This document shows, piece by piece, positions 43,101-51,300 of a stretch of DNA of 64,000 nt (position 1 is its first letter; every line of letters starts with the position of its first letter). Source of the stretch: Flammeovirgaceae bacterium BBD 1991-12 (GTDB lineage Bacteria > Bacteroidota > Bacteroidia > Cytophagales > Cyclobacteriaceae); NCBI GenBank assembly GCA_001657315.1, contig LYSV01000010.1, positions 1 through 64,000 of the forward strand, in the 5' to 3' direction. The position numbers and the translations under genes are program-made. Under the pieces are notes generated by a model. It had not been told where the DNA came from. It saw nothing but the letters and a program-made list of their open reading frames with translations, and ran no database searches.

Positions 43101-43311
43101 GTCCATTCTCGCTGGAGAATATGAATACCGCCCGGACCGTGTGATCATGAATGGAAAAAAGGTGGTGGTAATAGATTATAAAACCGGAGCCAGAAAGGAG
43201 AAAGACCGGCAGCAGATGGAAGGATATAAGCAATTAATGAAAGAAATGGGCTATGAGAATGTGGAGGCGTATTTATGGTATTTGGAAGAGGGGGAGGTGG
43301 TGGGGATCTAA
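40147..43311 (+). CDS. AddA/RecB-like UvrD-family helicase-nuclease
   Basis: A 1054-residue ATP-dependent DNA helicase with a C-terminal nuclease. Walker A is SSAGSGKT (residues about 11-18), motif II is DEFQDTSG (about 392), then VVGDIKQAIYRWRGGD, NFRSEANI, ILTIHKAKGLEF and YVVMTRA. The C-terminal PD-(D/E)xK site is visible as PDRVI followed by VVVIDYKTG (about residues 998-1017). With the AddB-like protein 570 bases downstream it should form an AddAB-type complex that processes double-strand breaks for recombination. The pair is interrupted by a palindromic element and a DUF559 gene. Confidence 0.88.
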   Translation: MAQENFVIYQSSAGSGKTYTLTREYLRLALRRPAYYRHILAVTFTNKAMQEMKNRIIGKLGEFRQGRFDSMAEELLGHTQWTKEDFRQRCDELLTHILHGYSHFAVSTIDSFFQSVIRSFAKELGLAGSYRLELDTDVILLQIVDDLLMEATDNKQVRDWLIRFSRENLQEGGNWDIRRNIMQLAQEIFQEHFKAIEEEVAGQDRDLTKNLKKELDRIIHVFEAEMKKLGETGLGIIKDHGLTVSDFTGGSRSPLNYLNRISNPSSSKDFIPSKTVEELPQKEHWYTKSSTKAAAISSATENGLRNAFECALEHYHQSFNTYNTAFQVNRFIYGYGLLADLTRKLQEYKRENDIMLISDATRFLRELVQDSDTPFVYEKVGSFFNHYLIDEFQDTSGFQWDSFRPLVDDSLAQGYKNMVVGDIKQAIYRWRGGDWELLLNKIREDIGAWRTKTENLATNFRSEANIIHFNNALFELIPKVMIYEGTKEGSEEWKILNEVYSQARQEIPPIRVKDPQGYVNITFLKDEAGFSWKDLVADKLPRVIEQLQDRNVALKDIAILVRRNKEGKDVADYLHQYQQDHADSHYRYDVVSNESLFLSSSPAVRLIIAALRYLQDDKNKVVQAHMAYEYQKSIRKSDTEPHDIFRPADNSFVELLPEAFTKISGALLFLPFYELIERLIDVFEVNRIQGQYAYLQTFQDLVLKFTQNEKGDVRSFLEWWEERGSKESIKVADDLDAMRILTIHKAKGLEFNTVIVPFCDWETDHQRSPILWSRTETPPFDKGYLPLKYQKGLEKTHFSKAYEEERIKAHLDNLNLLYVVMTRAIHNLWVFAPDGRRNISKILRSVLDDYDFRLKEYWDHKQNIFEFGNRDFEFAKPESAAGQPLTLNQYSHFNWRDKITVKRSGEGFAMEEETRQKINYGILMHKLLSRITYLPDKAAAIQAIYFEEGLNKAQKEEIRQHLDDLLSDERVSNWFSEEWQVKNEWSILAGEYEYRPDRVIMNGKKVVVIDYKTGARKEKDRQQMEGYKQLMKEMGYENVEAYLWYLEEGEVVGI

Positions 43312-43322
43312 CAGCTTTTGTG

Positions 43323-43411
43323 AACTCACCCCAATTCCGACTAAAGTCGGAATGTCCCCTCTCTAAGCTTAGAGAGGGGATGTTCAAACGAAGTTTGAAC
43401 CGGGGTGAGTT
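43323..43411. mobile_element. 89-bp three-armed palindromic element (MITE/REP-like)
   Basis: Outer 10-bp inverted repeats AACTCACCCC / GGGGTGAGTT (43323-43332, 43402-43411) enclose three perfect hairpins: ATTCCGACT / AGTCGGAAT (43334-43353), the 24-bp palindrome with AAGCTT centre (43356-43379) and GTTCAAAC / GTTTGAAC (43382-43400). Folded, this is a cloverleaf with three arms. It lies 11 bases after the addA-like stop and 31 bases before the DUF559 start. No target duplication is obvious. It is likely a nuclease-associated mobile repeat or processing site. Confidence 0.75.
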
Positions 43412-43442
43412 GAAACGAACGAACTACTCCCGTAAAAACAAT

Positions 43443-43823
43443 ATGACCTGGAACGAGATAAAAACTTTGGCCAGAGAACTGAGAAAGAGTCAGACAAAAG
43501 AAGAAGCTATCTTGTGGGGACTGTTGAGAAACAGAAAATTCAAGGGATACAAGTTCTTACGGCAACATCCTATTATTTATACTGAGATGAATAGAAACCT
43601 GTTCTTTATCGCGGATTTTTATTGTCATGAAATGGCCCTGGTATTGGAAGTAGATGGTAAAATACATGATCATCAAAAGGACTATGATATACAAAGGGAT
43701 TTAATTATTCAGCAAAAGGGACTAAGAGTGTTGAGGATAAGAAATGAAGAAGTGAATGAAAGCATTAATGATGTTTTGTCTAAAATCGAAAAAGTAATTT
43801 CAAACCATTCTGATACTGATTAA
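43443..43823 (+). CDS. DUF559 endonuclease-domain protein (Vsr-like fold)
   Basis: A 126-residue protein of the DUF559 family, distantly related to Vsr and PD-(D/E)xK nucleases. Characteristic parts: MTWNEIKTLARELRKSQTKE at the start, FLRQHPI, IADFYCHEMALVLEVDGKIH (putative acidic active-site residues in ADFY and EVDG) and GLRVLRIRNEEV. It is visibly AT-richer than the helicase genes around it. An upstream in-frame extension runs through the palindromic element and is not protein-like, so ATG 43443 is the start. Its insertion between addA and addB suggests mobility. Confidence 0.82.
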   Translation: MTWNEIKTLARELRKSQTKEEAILWGLLRNRKFKGYKFLRQHPIIYTEMNRNLFFIADFYCHEMALVLEVDGKIHDHQKDYDIQRDLIIQQKGLRVLRIRNEEVNESINDVLSKIEKVISNHSDTD

Positions 43824-43878
43824 AAGCCAATTCATCTCTGTGTTTAGAGGGATGCAGACCTGTTGACAACAAAAAATA

Positions 43879-46788
43879 ATGAAAACCTTCCTCCAGGAAA
43901 TAGCCCAAAACCTCATCAAAAATTACCGGGACCACCTTGGTGACACCACGGTGATCTTCCCTAACCGTAGGGCAGGGTTGTTCTTTCGTGAGTATCTCAG
44001 GGAGGTGCTGGACCGGCCGTCATGGTCGCCGCTGATCCTCTCTTTCCAGGACTTCATAGCTATGAATACTCCTCTGCAGAAGGCAGATCAGCTGTACCTG
44101 GTGCACCGGTTATTTGAAGTATATCGCAAGGTGCTTAAAACGAAAGAGGGTTTTGACCGCTTCTACTATTGGGGACAGATGCTGCTCAAGGATTTTGACG
44201 ATGTAGATAAGTATCTCGTTAACGCTCAGAATCTATATACTAATCTGAGCCGGCAGAAGCAACTGGACCTTTCCTTCGACTTTCTGCTTCCGGAGCAAAA
44301 GGAGATCGTCAGAAAGTTCTGGCAAGGTTTTGAAGAAAGCCGGTCTGTACAGAAGGAGCGTTTTGAGTTTGTCTGGAATCATTTGTTTGCTGTCTACCAA
44401 AGCTTTAACGATGCACTGAAAAAAGATGGCCTCGCCTATGAGGGGATGCAATATCGCTATATTGCCGAACGGATGGATACGATCCGGTTCAGCCAGGCTG
44501 AAGGCCCTGTATTTTTTGCTGGCTTCAATGCACTGAACACCGCTGAGGAAAGGATCATCTCGTGGTGTATCCAAAACCGGCAGGCGCAGGTACTGTGGGA
44601 TCTGGATGGTTACTATTTTCATCAGGAAGACCAGGAGGCAGGTAATTTCCTCCGCCAGTACAAAAATACCACTGTTTTTGCCCCTTCATTTCCTCAGGAC
44701 ATTCCCAACCGGCTGGAGGATCACCGCCGGTCGGTCACCATCACCGGTGTGCCCCAGCATGTGGGGCAGGCCAAGGTACTGGGGCAGAAGCTGAGTGAGC
44801 TTCTGGATAACCATCCTGAGCTGGATATCCGGAAAGTAGCGGTGGTTCTGGCGGACGAGGCACTCCTGTTTCCCGTATTACATTCACTGCCTGAAAAAGT
44901 GGAGGCCATTAATGTTACGATGGGCTTTCCCCTGTCATACGCTCCGGTGAACAGCCTTATTGAGCACATTCTGGAGTTGCAACGACTGATCCGTGTTGAT
45001 CCCGAAGAGCACCTGCTTTTTCATTTTAAACCGGCTTTGGCAATTGTTCGTCATCCCTTGATCATCCAGACGGCACAAAAACAACTGGAAGATTGGTCAC
45101 GTAATCTTCAGACCAACAACAAGGTCTTTTTTACCGAGGCAGAGCTGCCCGATAACCGCCTGATCCGTCTTATATTCAGGCCGGCAGGGGATGAGCTTAT
45201 TTCTTATCTGGCAGACATTTTACTGGAGCTGCATGTCCTGTCGCAGGAAGAAGAAAACCGTTTTGAAGTGGAGTATGTCCACCAGTACTATCAGCTACTG
45301 AATCGCTATGCCGATCTACTATCAGATTCTGGAGCAAAAACCGACAGAAGGTCATTTGCGGCACTATTCAAACAACTGGTACGTACGGAGCGCCTGCCGT
45401 TTACAGGTGAGCCACTGCGGGGTTTACAGATCATGGGTGTGCTGGAAACCCGTAATCTCGACTTTGAGCATGTATTTGTGCTTAGCATGAATGAGGACTT
45501 TTTTCCATCCCAGGCCGGTAAGCATTCATTTATTCCCTATAACCTGAGAAAGGCCTATAATCTACCCAATTACGATCAGCAGGACGCCATTTATGCCTAT
45601 CTGTTTTACCGTCTCATCCAGCGGGCGGATAGTATCAGCTTTTTTTACAATACGGAAGGCAATGACCTGGGAGGGGAGGAGATGAGCCGTTTTCTACAAC
45701 AACTGTTACATGAATCGGGGCTGGACATCCGTACTGAAGTGCTGGCCAATCTGACTGAACCGGGCGAAACACGGGAGATCACCATTACCAAAAATGAAGA
45801 CGTAATGAAGAGCCTCGGACGGTATCAATCCCTGAACCGAACACCGGAAAAGCGCCTTTCCCCGTCAGCACTCAATACGTACCTCGACTGCCGCCTTCGG
45901 TTTTATTTCCGTTATGTGGCCAACCTGTATGAGCAGGATGAAATAGAGGAGGACGTAGATGCGCGATCCCTCGGAAATGTACTGCATCATGCCATGGAAG
46001 AACTCTACCGCAATCATCTGGAAGGAAAGAACAGCAATCTGCTGGAAAAGGCGGATTTTGCTGTATTGAAAAAGAAACTGGAGGATGCTGCTGTAGCTGC
46101 TTTCCGGAAACAGTTTGCCGTAAGCCCGGATCGAAAGTTCTACTTTGAGGGCAAAAACATCATTGCCCGGGAGATCATCAAGGATTTTATGAGCGCGATA
46201 CTCAGGCTGGATGAAAGACATGCACCCTTTGAAGTGCTGGGAATGGAATCGGAATACACCCTAGACCTTCCCCTGAACGATGCACCGGAAAGTACAGACA
46301 CCGATACAACAACATCCGGCTCTCAACGTGAGACATTGAACATTGAACATTCAACTTTGAACGTAGGGTTGCGGGGAACGATCGACCGCATTGACCGTAA
46401 GGACCGTCACGTACGCCTCATCGACTACAAGACCGGACAGGATAAACATACATTTACCAGCATAGAGGAGCTCTTCGATCGCAAAAGAAAGAACAAGGCT
46501 GCCCTGCAAACCTTTAACTACGCCCTGCTTTATCAGAAAGTGAAAATGGCAGAAGATATTCTCGTACCGGCCGTTTTCAACAAGGATGCACTTTTTATGG
46601 GTGAGGATGTTCTGCTGGAGATGAAAGGTAAGGGAAAAGTTGAAAATGCTGCTTATTTCCTGGATGAATATACCCGGCATCTTAAAGCATTGCTGACAGA
46701 GATATTTGATCCGGAAGAACCTTTTGATCAGACGGATGACGAACGGAAATGTATTTTTTGTGCATATAAGGAGATTTGCGGACGGTAA
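43879..46788 (+). CDS. AddB-like PD-(D/E)xK nuclease
   Basis: A 969-residue protein. The N-terminal two thirds resemble an inactive helicase core (TVIFPNRRAGLFFREYL at the start). The C-terminal nuclease has LRGTIDRIDRKDRHVRLIDY with the catalytic Asp and DYK. Four cysteines fit the AddB iron-sulfur clamp: Cys671 (LDCRLRF) and the C-x2-C-x5-C at 958-967 (CIFCAYKEIC). Partner of the AddA-like helicase. An AT-poor linker before the nuclease strand carries an in-frame 7-bp word repeat (46333-46363). Confidence 0.85.
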   Translation: MKTFLQEIAQNLIKNYRDHLGDTTVIFPNRRAGLFFREYLREVLDRPSWSPLILSFQDFIAMNTPLQKADQLYLVHRLFEVYRKVLKTKEGFDRFYYWGQMLLKDFDDVDKYLVNAQNLYTNLSRQKQLDLSFDFLLPEQKEIVRKFWQGFEESRSVQKERFEFVWNHLFAVYQSFNDALKKDGLAYEGMQYRYIAERMDTIRFSQAEGPVFFAGFNALNTAEERIISWCIQNRQAQVLWDLDGYYFHQEDQEAGNFLRQYKNTTVFAPSFPQDIPNRLEDHRRSVTITGVPQHVGQAKVLGQKLSELLDNHPELDIRKVAVVLADEALLFPVLHSLPEKVEAINVTMGFPLSYAPVNSLIEHILELQRLIRVDPEEHLLFHFKPALAIVRHPLIIQTAQKQLEDWSRNLQTNNKVFFTEAELPDNRLIRLIFRPAGDELISYLADILLELHVLSQEEENRFEVEYVHQYYQLLNRYADLLSDSGAKTDRRSFAALFKQLVRTERLPFTGEPLRGLQIMGVLETRNLDFEHVFVLSMNEDFFPSQAGKHSFIPYNLRKAYNLPNYDQQDAIYAYLFYRLIQRADSISFFYNTEGNDLGGEEMSRFLQQLLHESGLDIRTEVLANLTEPGETREITITKNEDVMKSLGRYQSLNRTPEKRLSPSALNTYLDCRLRFYFRYVANLYEQDEIEEDVDARSLGNVLHHAMEELYRNHLEGKNSNLLEKADFAVLKKKLEDAAVAAFRKQFAVSPDRKFYFEGKNIIAREIIKDFMSAILRLDERHAPFEVLGMESEYTLDLPLNDAPESTDTDTTTSGSQRETLNIEHSTLNVGLRGTIDRIDRKDRHVRLIDYKTGQDKHTFTSIEELFDRKRKNKAALQTFNYALLYQKVKMAEDILVPAVFNKDALFMGEDVLLEMKGKGKVENAAYFLDEYTRHLKALLTEIFDPEEPFDQTDDERKCIFCAYKEICGR
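46333..46363. repeat. In-frame ACATTGA-word repeat within the AddB-like gene
   Basis: Words ACATTGA, ACATTGA, ACATTCA, ACTTTGA follow one another with period 7. TTGAACATTCAACTTTGAA (46343-46361) is identical to an intergenic copy at 59793-59811. It encodes TLNIEHSTLNV inside the nuclease domain linker, so the repeat was probably inserted and kept in frame. Confidence 0.75.
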
Positions 46789-46836
46789 TAGTTTATTGAG
46801 AGAAAGTTGTAGCACCGCAATCGTGCTATACTGGGG

Positions 46837-48261
46837 TCAATTCCTGTCTGCCAGTTGATCTTCACCCATGATCAGATCTGACTGATGTTCCTTTACCAGC
46901 TCATTAATTTGCCGGATAATTTCAGGGTGGTATTCTGCCACATCGTATTGTTCCGAGGGGTCATGGTTGAGATTATATAGCAAAGGAGGACTATGGACTT
47001 CTTTCTTACCATGCATGCCATAGGCTCCTTGCGTTATAAAATGTGCCTTGTAATCTCCGAGGCGGGCAGCATACAGTTTTGTTCCCCGGTAGTAAAGAAT
47101 GCTTTTTCGTTGGCCGGTTCCATTGCCAGCCAGTACCGGGCCGAGATCGACACCATCCATTATCCTGTCATCTGGCATAGGTACTCCGGCCATTTTACTG
47201 AAGGTGATAAAGATATCCATTGTCGAGCCGATCTCAGAGACTACCGCTGGTTTGATCCTGCCAGGCCCCCAGAAGATACAGGGCTCCCTCATTCCTCCTT
47301 CCCATGTGGAACCTTTCCCGGCTCTCAGTAATCCCGCACTTCCCCCATGGGTTTCAAAGAGGAGCCATGGGCCATTGTCAGAGGTAAAGACCACAATGGT
47401 ATTGTTGTCAAGGCCTTCCGCTTTCAAAGCAGCCAGGATCTTCCCTACACCATGGTCAATTTCCTCCACTACATCTCCGTACAGGCCTCGCCTACTCTTA
47501 CCCAGGAATTCTTCAGAAGCGAATAAAGGAATATGGGGAAGGTTGTGCGCCAGATAGATAAAAAAGGGCTGGTTTTTGTTTTCTCTAATGAAAGAAACTA
47601 CCTTTTCGGAATATCTTTTGGTGATGGTATTCTGGTCTGCCGGCTGTTCTATGATGTCGGTATTCCGGATCAGCGGAACATTAAAATCCTCTGTTTTGAT
47701 AGCATCGTGATCCTGAAAATACTCGAGGTAGCCTCCGCCTGGGATCCTGTCCATGTCATTTGAATAGGGGATGCCATAATAATGATCAAAACCATGATGT
47801 ACGGGTAAATATTGCTCATGGTGTCCTAAATGCCATTTGCCAATGCAGGCTGTTTTATAACCTGCTTTCCTGAGCTGTTCCGCCAATGTTATTTCAGAAG
47901 TAGGCAAGCCATTCTTTGAATTAGGGAACAGTACCCTGTGCTTGTCACTGCACATACCACTCCGCACAGGTAAGCGCCCTGTTAGCAGGCCTGCTCTGCT
48001 TGGTGTACATACGCTGGCTGCAGCGTAAAAATTAGTCCATTTCTGCCCCTCCTGAGCCATTTTGTCCAAGTGTGGGGTTTTTATAGTTGGATGACCGTAA
48101 GCTCCCAGATCGCCGTAGCCGAGATCGTCTGCGAAAATGATGATGAAATTAGGTTTGTCCCTGAGATCGGCTTGTTTGCTGCAGCTGACAAGTCCGGATG
48201 CAGCTAACATCATGATCATTATGAAAATGACGGGAAGTTTGTTTGGAATAGTGTTTTCCAT
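46837..48261 (-). CDS. Arylsulfatase-type sulfatase, lipoprotein
   Basis: A 474-residue type I sulfatase. The formylglycine motif CTPSR (in ASVCTPSRAGLLTGR) is intact, and the metal site starts with IIFADDLGYGDLGAYG. The signal is a lipobox type (GLVSC, Cys27), so it is probably anchored in the periplasm or at the surface. An upstream ATG at 48309 would add 16 residues before the signal peptide, so ATG 48261 is preferred. Maturation requires an anaerobic or FGE-type sulfatase-maturing enzyme, not seen here. Substrate (sulfated glycan or aryl sulfate) is unknown. Confidence 0.92.
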   Translation of the reverse strand: MENTIPNKLPVIFIMIMMLAASGLVSCSKQADLRDKPNFIIIFADDLGYGDLGAYGHPTIKTPHLDKMAQEGQKWTNFYAAASVCTPSRAGLLTGRLPVRSGMCSDKHRVLFPNSKNGLPTSEITLAEQLRKAGYKTACIGKWHLGHHEQYLPVHHGFDHYYGIPYSNDMDRIPGGGYLEYFQDHDAIKTEDFNVPLIRNTDIIEQPADQNTITKRYSEKVVSFIRENKNQPFFIYLAHNLPHIPLFASEEFLGKSRRGLYGDVVEEIDHGVGKILAALKAEGLDNNTIVVFTSDNGPWLLFETHGGSAGLLRAGKGSTWEGGMREPCIFWGPGRIKPAVVSEIGSTMDIFITFSKMAGVPMPDDRIMDGVDLGPVLAGNGTGQRKSILYYRGTKLYAARLGDYKAHFITQGAYGMHGKKEVHSPPLLYNLNHDPSEQYDVAEYHPEIIRQINELVKEHQSDLIMGEDQLADRN

Positions 48262-48302
48262 AGTTTCAATGGATTGTCGTCTTAAGCTACGAATAAAATT
48301 AG

Positions 48303-48331
48303 TTTTCAATTCGCGATTCGCGAATTGAAAA
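48303..48331. promoter_or_regulatory. 29-bp near-gapless palindrome upstream of the sulfatase gene
   Basis: TTTTCAATTCGCGA-T-TCGCGAATTGAAAA, a perfect 14-1-14 palindrome with no real loop, 41 bases upstream of the sulfatase start and 32 bases after the stop of the alpha-2-macroglobulin gene (both minus strand). It looks like a protein-binding operator rather than a terminator, although the flanking A/T runs leave termination possible. Confidence 0.6.
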
Positions 48332-48363
48332 TTACATGCTAATACAACATATACACTAACTAC

Positions 48364-51300
48364 TCATTCTCCACTTACTTTCACTCTTCTACTTTCATTC
48401 CACCCTGATATCGTAGGAAAGTACATCCAATGTGCCTGTGCAGGATTTTGAGTAAAGTACCCTTCAAATCTTGGGATAAGCCGGATGCTGAGGTCGTGTT
48501 CACCCCGCCGGAGCGACTTGAAAAATATACTTACCTTTTCCCGGTAATACTCCCGGTGGACCTCTCTGTAGTCTTTCCTTTTGTCAACGTAGCTGCAACC
48601 CGCTGGAATGGGTACATCCAGAACAAGGTATTCAGCCTCCTTATGGGCGGTTAGCTTCACCTTCATTTCTATCACTTCACCAGCTTCCAGCGTGTTGTTC
48701 TTTCCCTTGTCGAAAGACGTTTCTACCTTAAAATGCTCATCATAGACCTCAGGATCTGTCAGTTTCATCTCCTGCCATGCGGTGAGATAAACAGGAGCAT
48801 TTCCGGTTTTCTTCACTGTCAGTTTTCCGGCGGTCACTGTTTGATCAAAAGGAAAGTTAACAATGGACCGTTCAGTACTACCGGATAGCTCAAGCTTAGT
48901 GGGTTCATCATTTATCCCTCCGATCTCATCTTTTAGCGTGTAGATCACCTGTGCAGACTCGTAGGTGTTCCGCCATCTTCCGTTGCTGCGTCTTTTGAGT
49001 AGATAATTAATGATTTTTCTGGTCAATTTCCTGTCTCCCATGTGGTACAGGAGTTCGTAACCCTTGAGGGTCAGGTAGATATCTGACCTGTAGAATGCAG
49101 TACGTTCTTTTTTCATCGGGCTTTCGAAAGACAGATTACCATAGCTGTCAAATTGGGCATAAGCCATGACGGAGTCTTTCGGAACGGTCAGGCCGGCCAC
49201 CTGTTCAAGCCGCCAAACCCTGAACTTATTCAGTGTGGAGAGCTCCTCCCAATGAGTTTTTATGTCCGTAAGGTAGGGTTTTACATCGAAGGCGGAATCC
49301 AACCGGTTCACAATGCTGATCAGCCTGAGCTTTTTGTCAGGGTGCAAAGGCTTGTTCAATTCCCATAGTGCGTGCTCTATCAGGTGATCAAATCTCAGCG
49401 TGTTTTTCACCATATCTTCAGTAAGCCAGGCCGCCTTTAGAATATGTTCGGTGACCCATGGTTCGAACCGGTCTTCAGACCACCAGCCCCAGTACCCTTC
49501 AGAGGACTGCCGGTCGCGGAGCTTTTTCATGATCCGCTCCGCCCGGGCCCTGTACCGGATATCGTCACCGGAAGTTCCTTTGATCCTGTTGAAAATACCG
49601 ATAGCCATCAGTTTGGAGGCCAGTTGCTCATTGCATTCGTAGCGGTAGTTGATCAGGTAGTTGATCTCATCGAGAAAAATATTGTCAAGGCTGGCCGTAG
49701 CATGAAGCTGCACGGTTCCAAGGCTGTCCGGAAAGCTGACGGTGAATGTAGTGTCACTGTCCAGAGACCAGAAATACCCTTTGGCTGTGGTAATACCTCT
49801 CTCATAAACAGGGATATCCCGCTGTTCACCATCCGTAAAGCCATTTTCACTTGTAATGGTGTAGGTGATATTCAGCGTGTCATTGCTATGCACCGGATAG
49901 ATCCAGAGTGAATCAGCCATGGCATTTTCTACCATATGCTCATTCCTCTTTTTCACTTCGTCATTCCATAAGAATGTTGACGAAACCTTTTGCGGAAGGC
50001 CGGTATAATTGGATACTTTACCCAATACGATTACCGAATCACCCGGGATGAGAAATCGGGGAAGAGCCAGCCGGCCTGAAATGGGCAGGTACGATTGCGT
50101 ACTGACCTTCAGTCGTCCGGTACGTCGTCCCCTGCCATACGCCAGAATATGGGTTTCCCAGTTCGTTATGTCGTCCGGGAGTTTCAGGCGGATCCGGGCC
50201 TTTCCCTGTCCGTCGGTTCTGAGCTGTGGCTCCCACAAAGCATGGTCCTGGAAATTAGTGCGAATGGAGTTTTGCTGAGGCAGGGATTCCAACAGTTCCT
50301 CCTGCTTTTTGCTGGCAGGATCCTTATAACCTTCTTTGGTGCTGATGATCAACACCCCTCCACTGGCCCTGCTTCCGTACAGGGTAGTCGCCGCGTTGCC
50401 GGACAAAATTTCAATTTTATCGATCAGTGATTCATCCAGGTCTCCCTCAAAGATCTGCCCATTCACAATGATCAAGGGATCATTCCCAAGTCCCATTGAG
50501 GAGTTTCCTCTTATTCTGATGGGAGCACTGGCTCCAGCCAACGCAGCCATATCTCCAGACAGCCTTCCATTCACTATTTGTACACCTGCTATTCGTCCCT
50601 CAAGGGCGGTTATGGTGCTCACAGAAGCGCTCAGAGCTTTCTTTTTTGTCGTAACACCATATCCCACCACTACTACTTCAGAAAGTGCCTTGACATCTTC
50701 ATTCATTATTACATCATATTCAGGCTGCAGATCTGTGATGATCTCCTCGCGGGTAAAGCCCACAAACGAAAAGTTAAGAACGGCATGATTGGGGCCATAG
50801 ATCTCATAATAACCGTTAAGATCCGTGATCGTGCCATAGTTGGTACCTTTGATAATGACGGTAACACCAGGTAATGGAAAGCCATCACTTCCACTTACTA
50901 CTCCGGAGTAGGTTCGCCCGACGCCACTGTATGAATACCGCGTCCGGTAGGTACGGTTGATCGACTCTTTCTGACTATTCGATATCCTTTTCTGATTGAC
51001 AGCTTTTTTTATGATAAGGTCAATAGTGGTACTGAAAGAGTCAGCAGGATGAATTTCAGCTGGCGGAAGTTTGTGAAAATGTTGTCCTCCCGGATTTACT
51101 CTGACACGATCCGCCGAAAAGTAAGACCGGTCCCGTTGGAAAAAGATCAGTTTATAATATCCACTGTCAAGATCATGAAAGCGCTGTGCACTTCCGGGAT
51201 ACACCCGCACAAAACGGGCATCGTCCAGCTTGAATAATAGTGTGTTGATGATCCGTTGCTGTTTTACGGACTGGTGATGTGTAATTTCAAGTGAACTGTT

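Noticed and set aside
43275..43442. N-terminal extension of the DUF559 protein through the palindromic element
   Set aside because: It reads as Gly-rich and palindrome-derived residues and overlaps the addA-like gene; ATG 43443 gives the family-typical start.
46810..46828. TAGCAC / GTGCTA hairpin between the AddB-like and sulfatase genes as a terminator
   Set aside because: Only six base pairs and no T-run, so no more than chance structure.
49455..49480. GGTTCGAACC-like segment resembling a tRNA T-arm
   Set aside because: It lies in frame within the alpha-2-macroglobulin gene and no acceptor, D or anticodon stems can be drawn around it. No tRNA or rRNA was found in the window.
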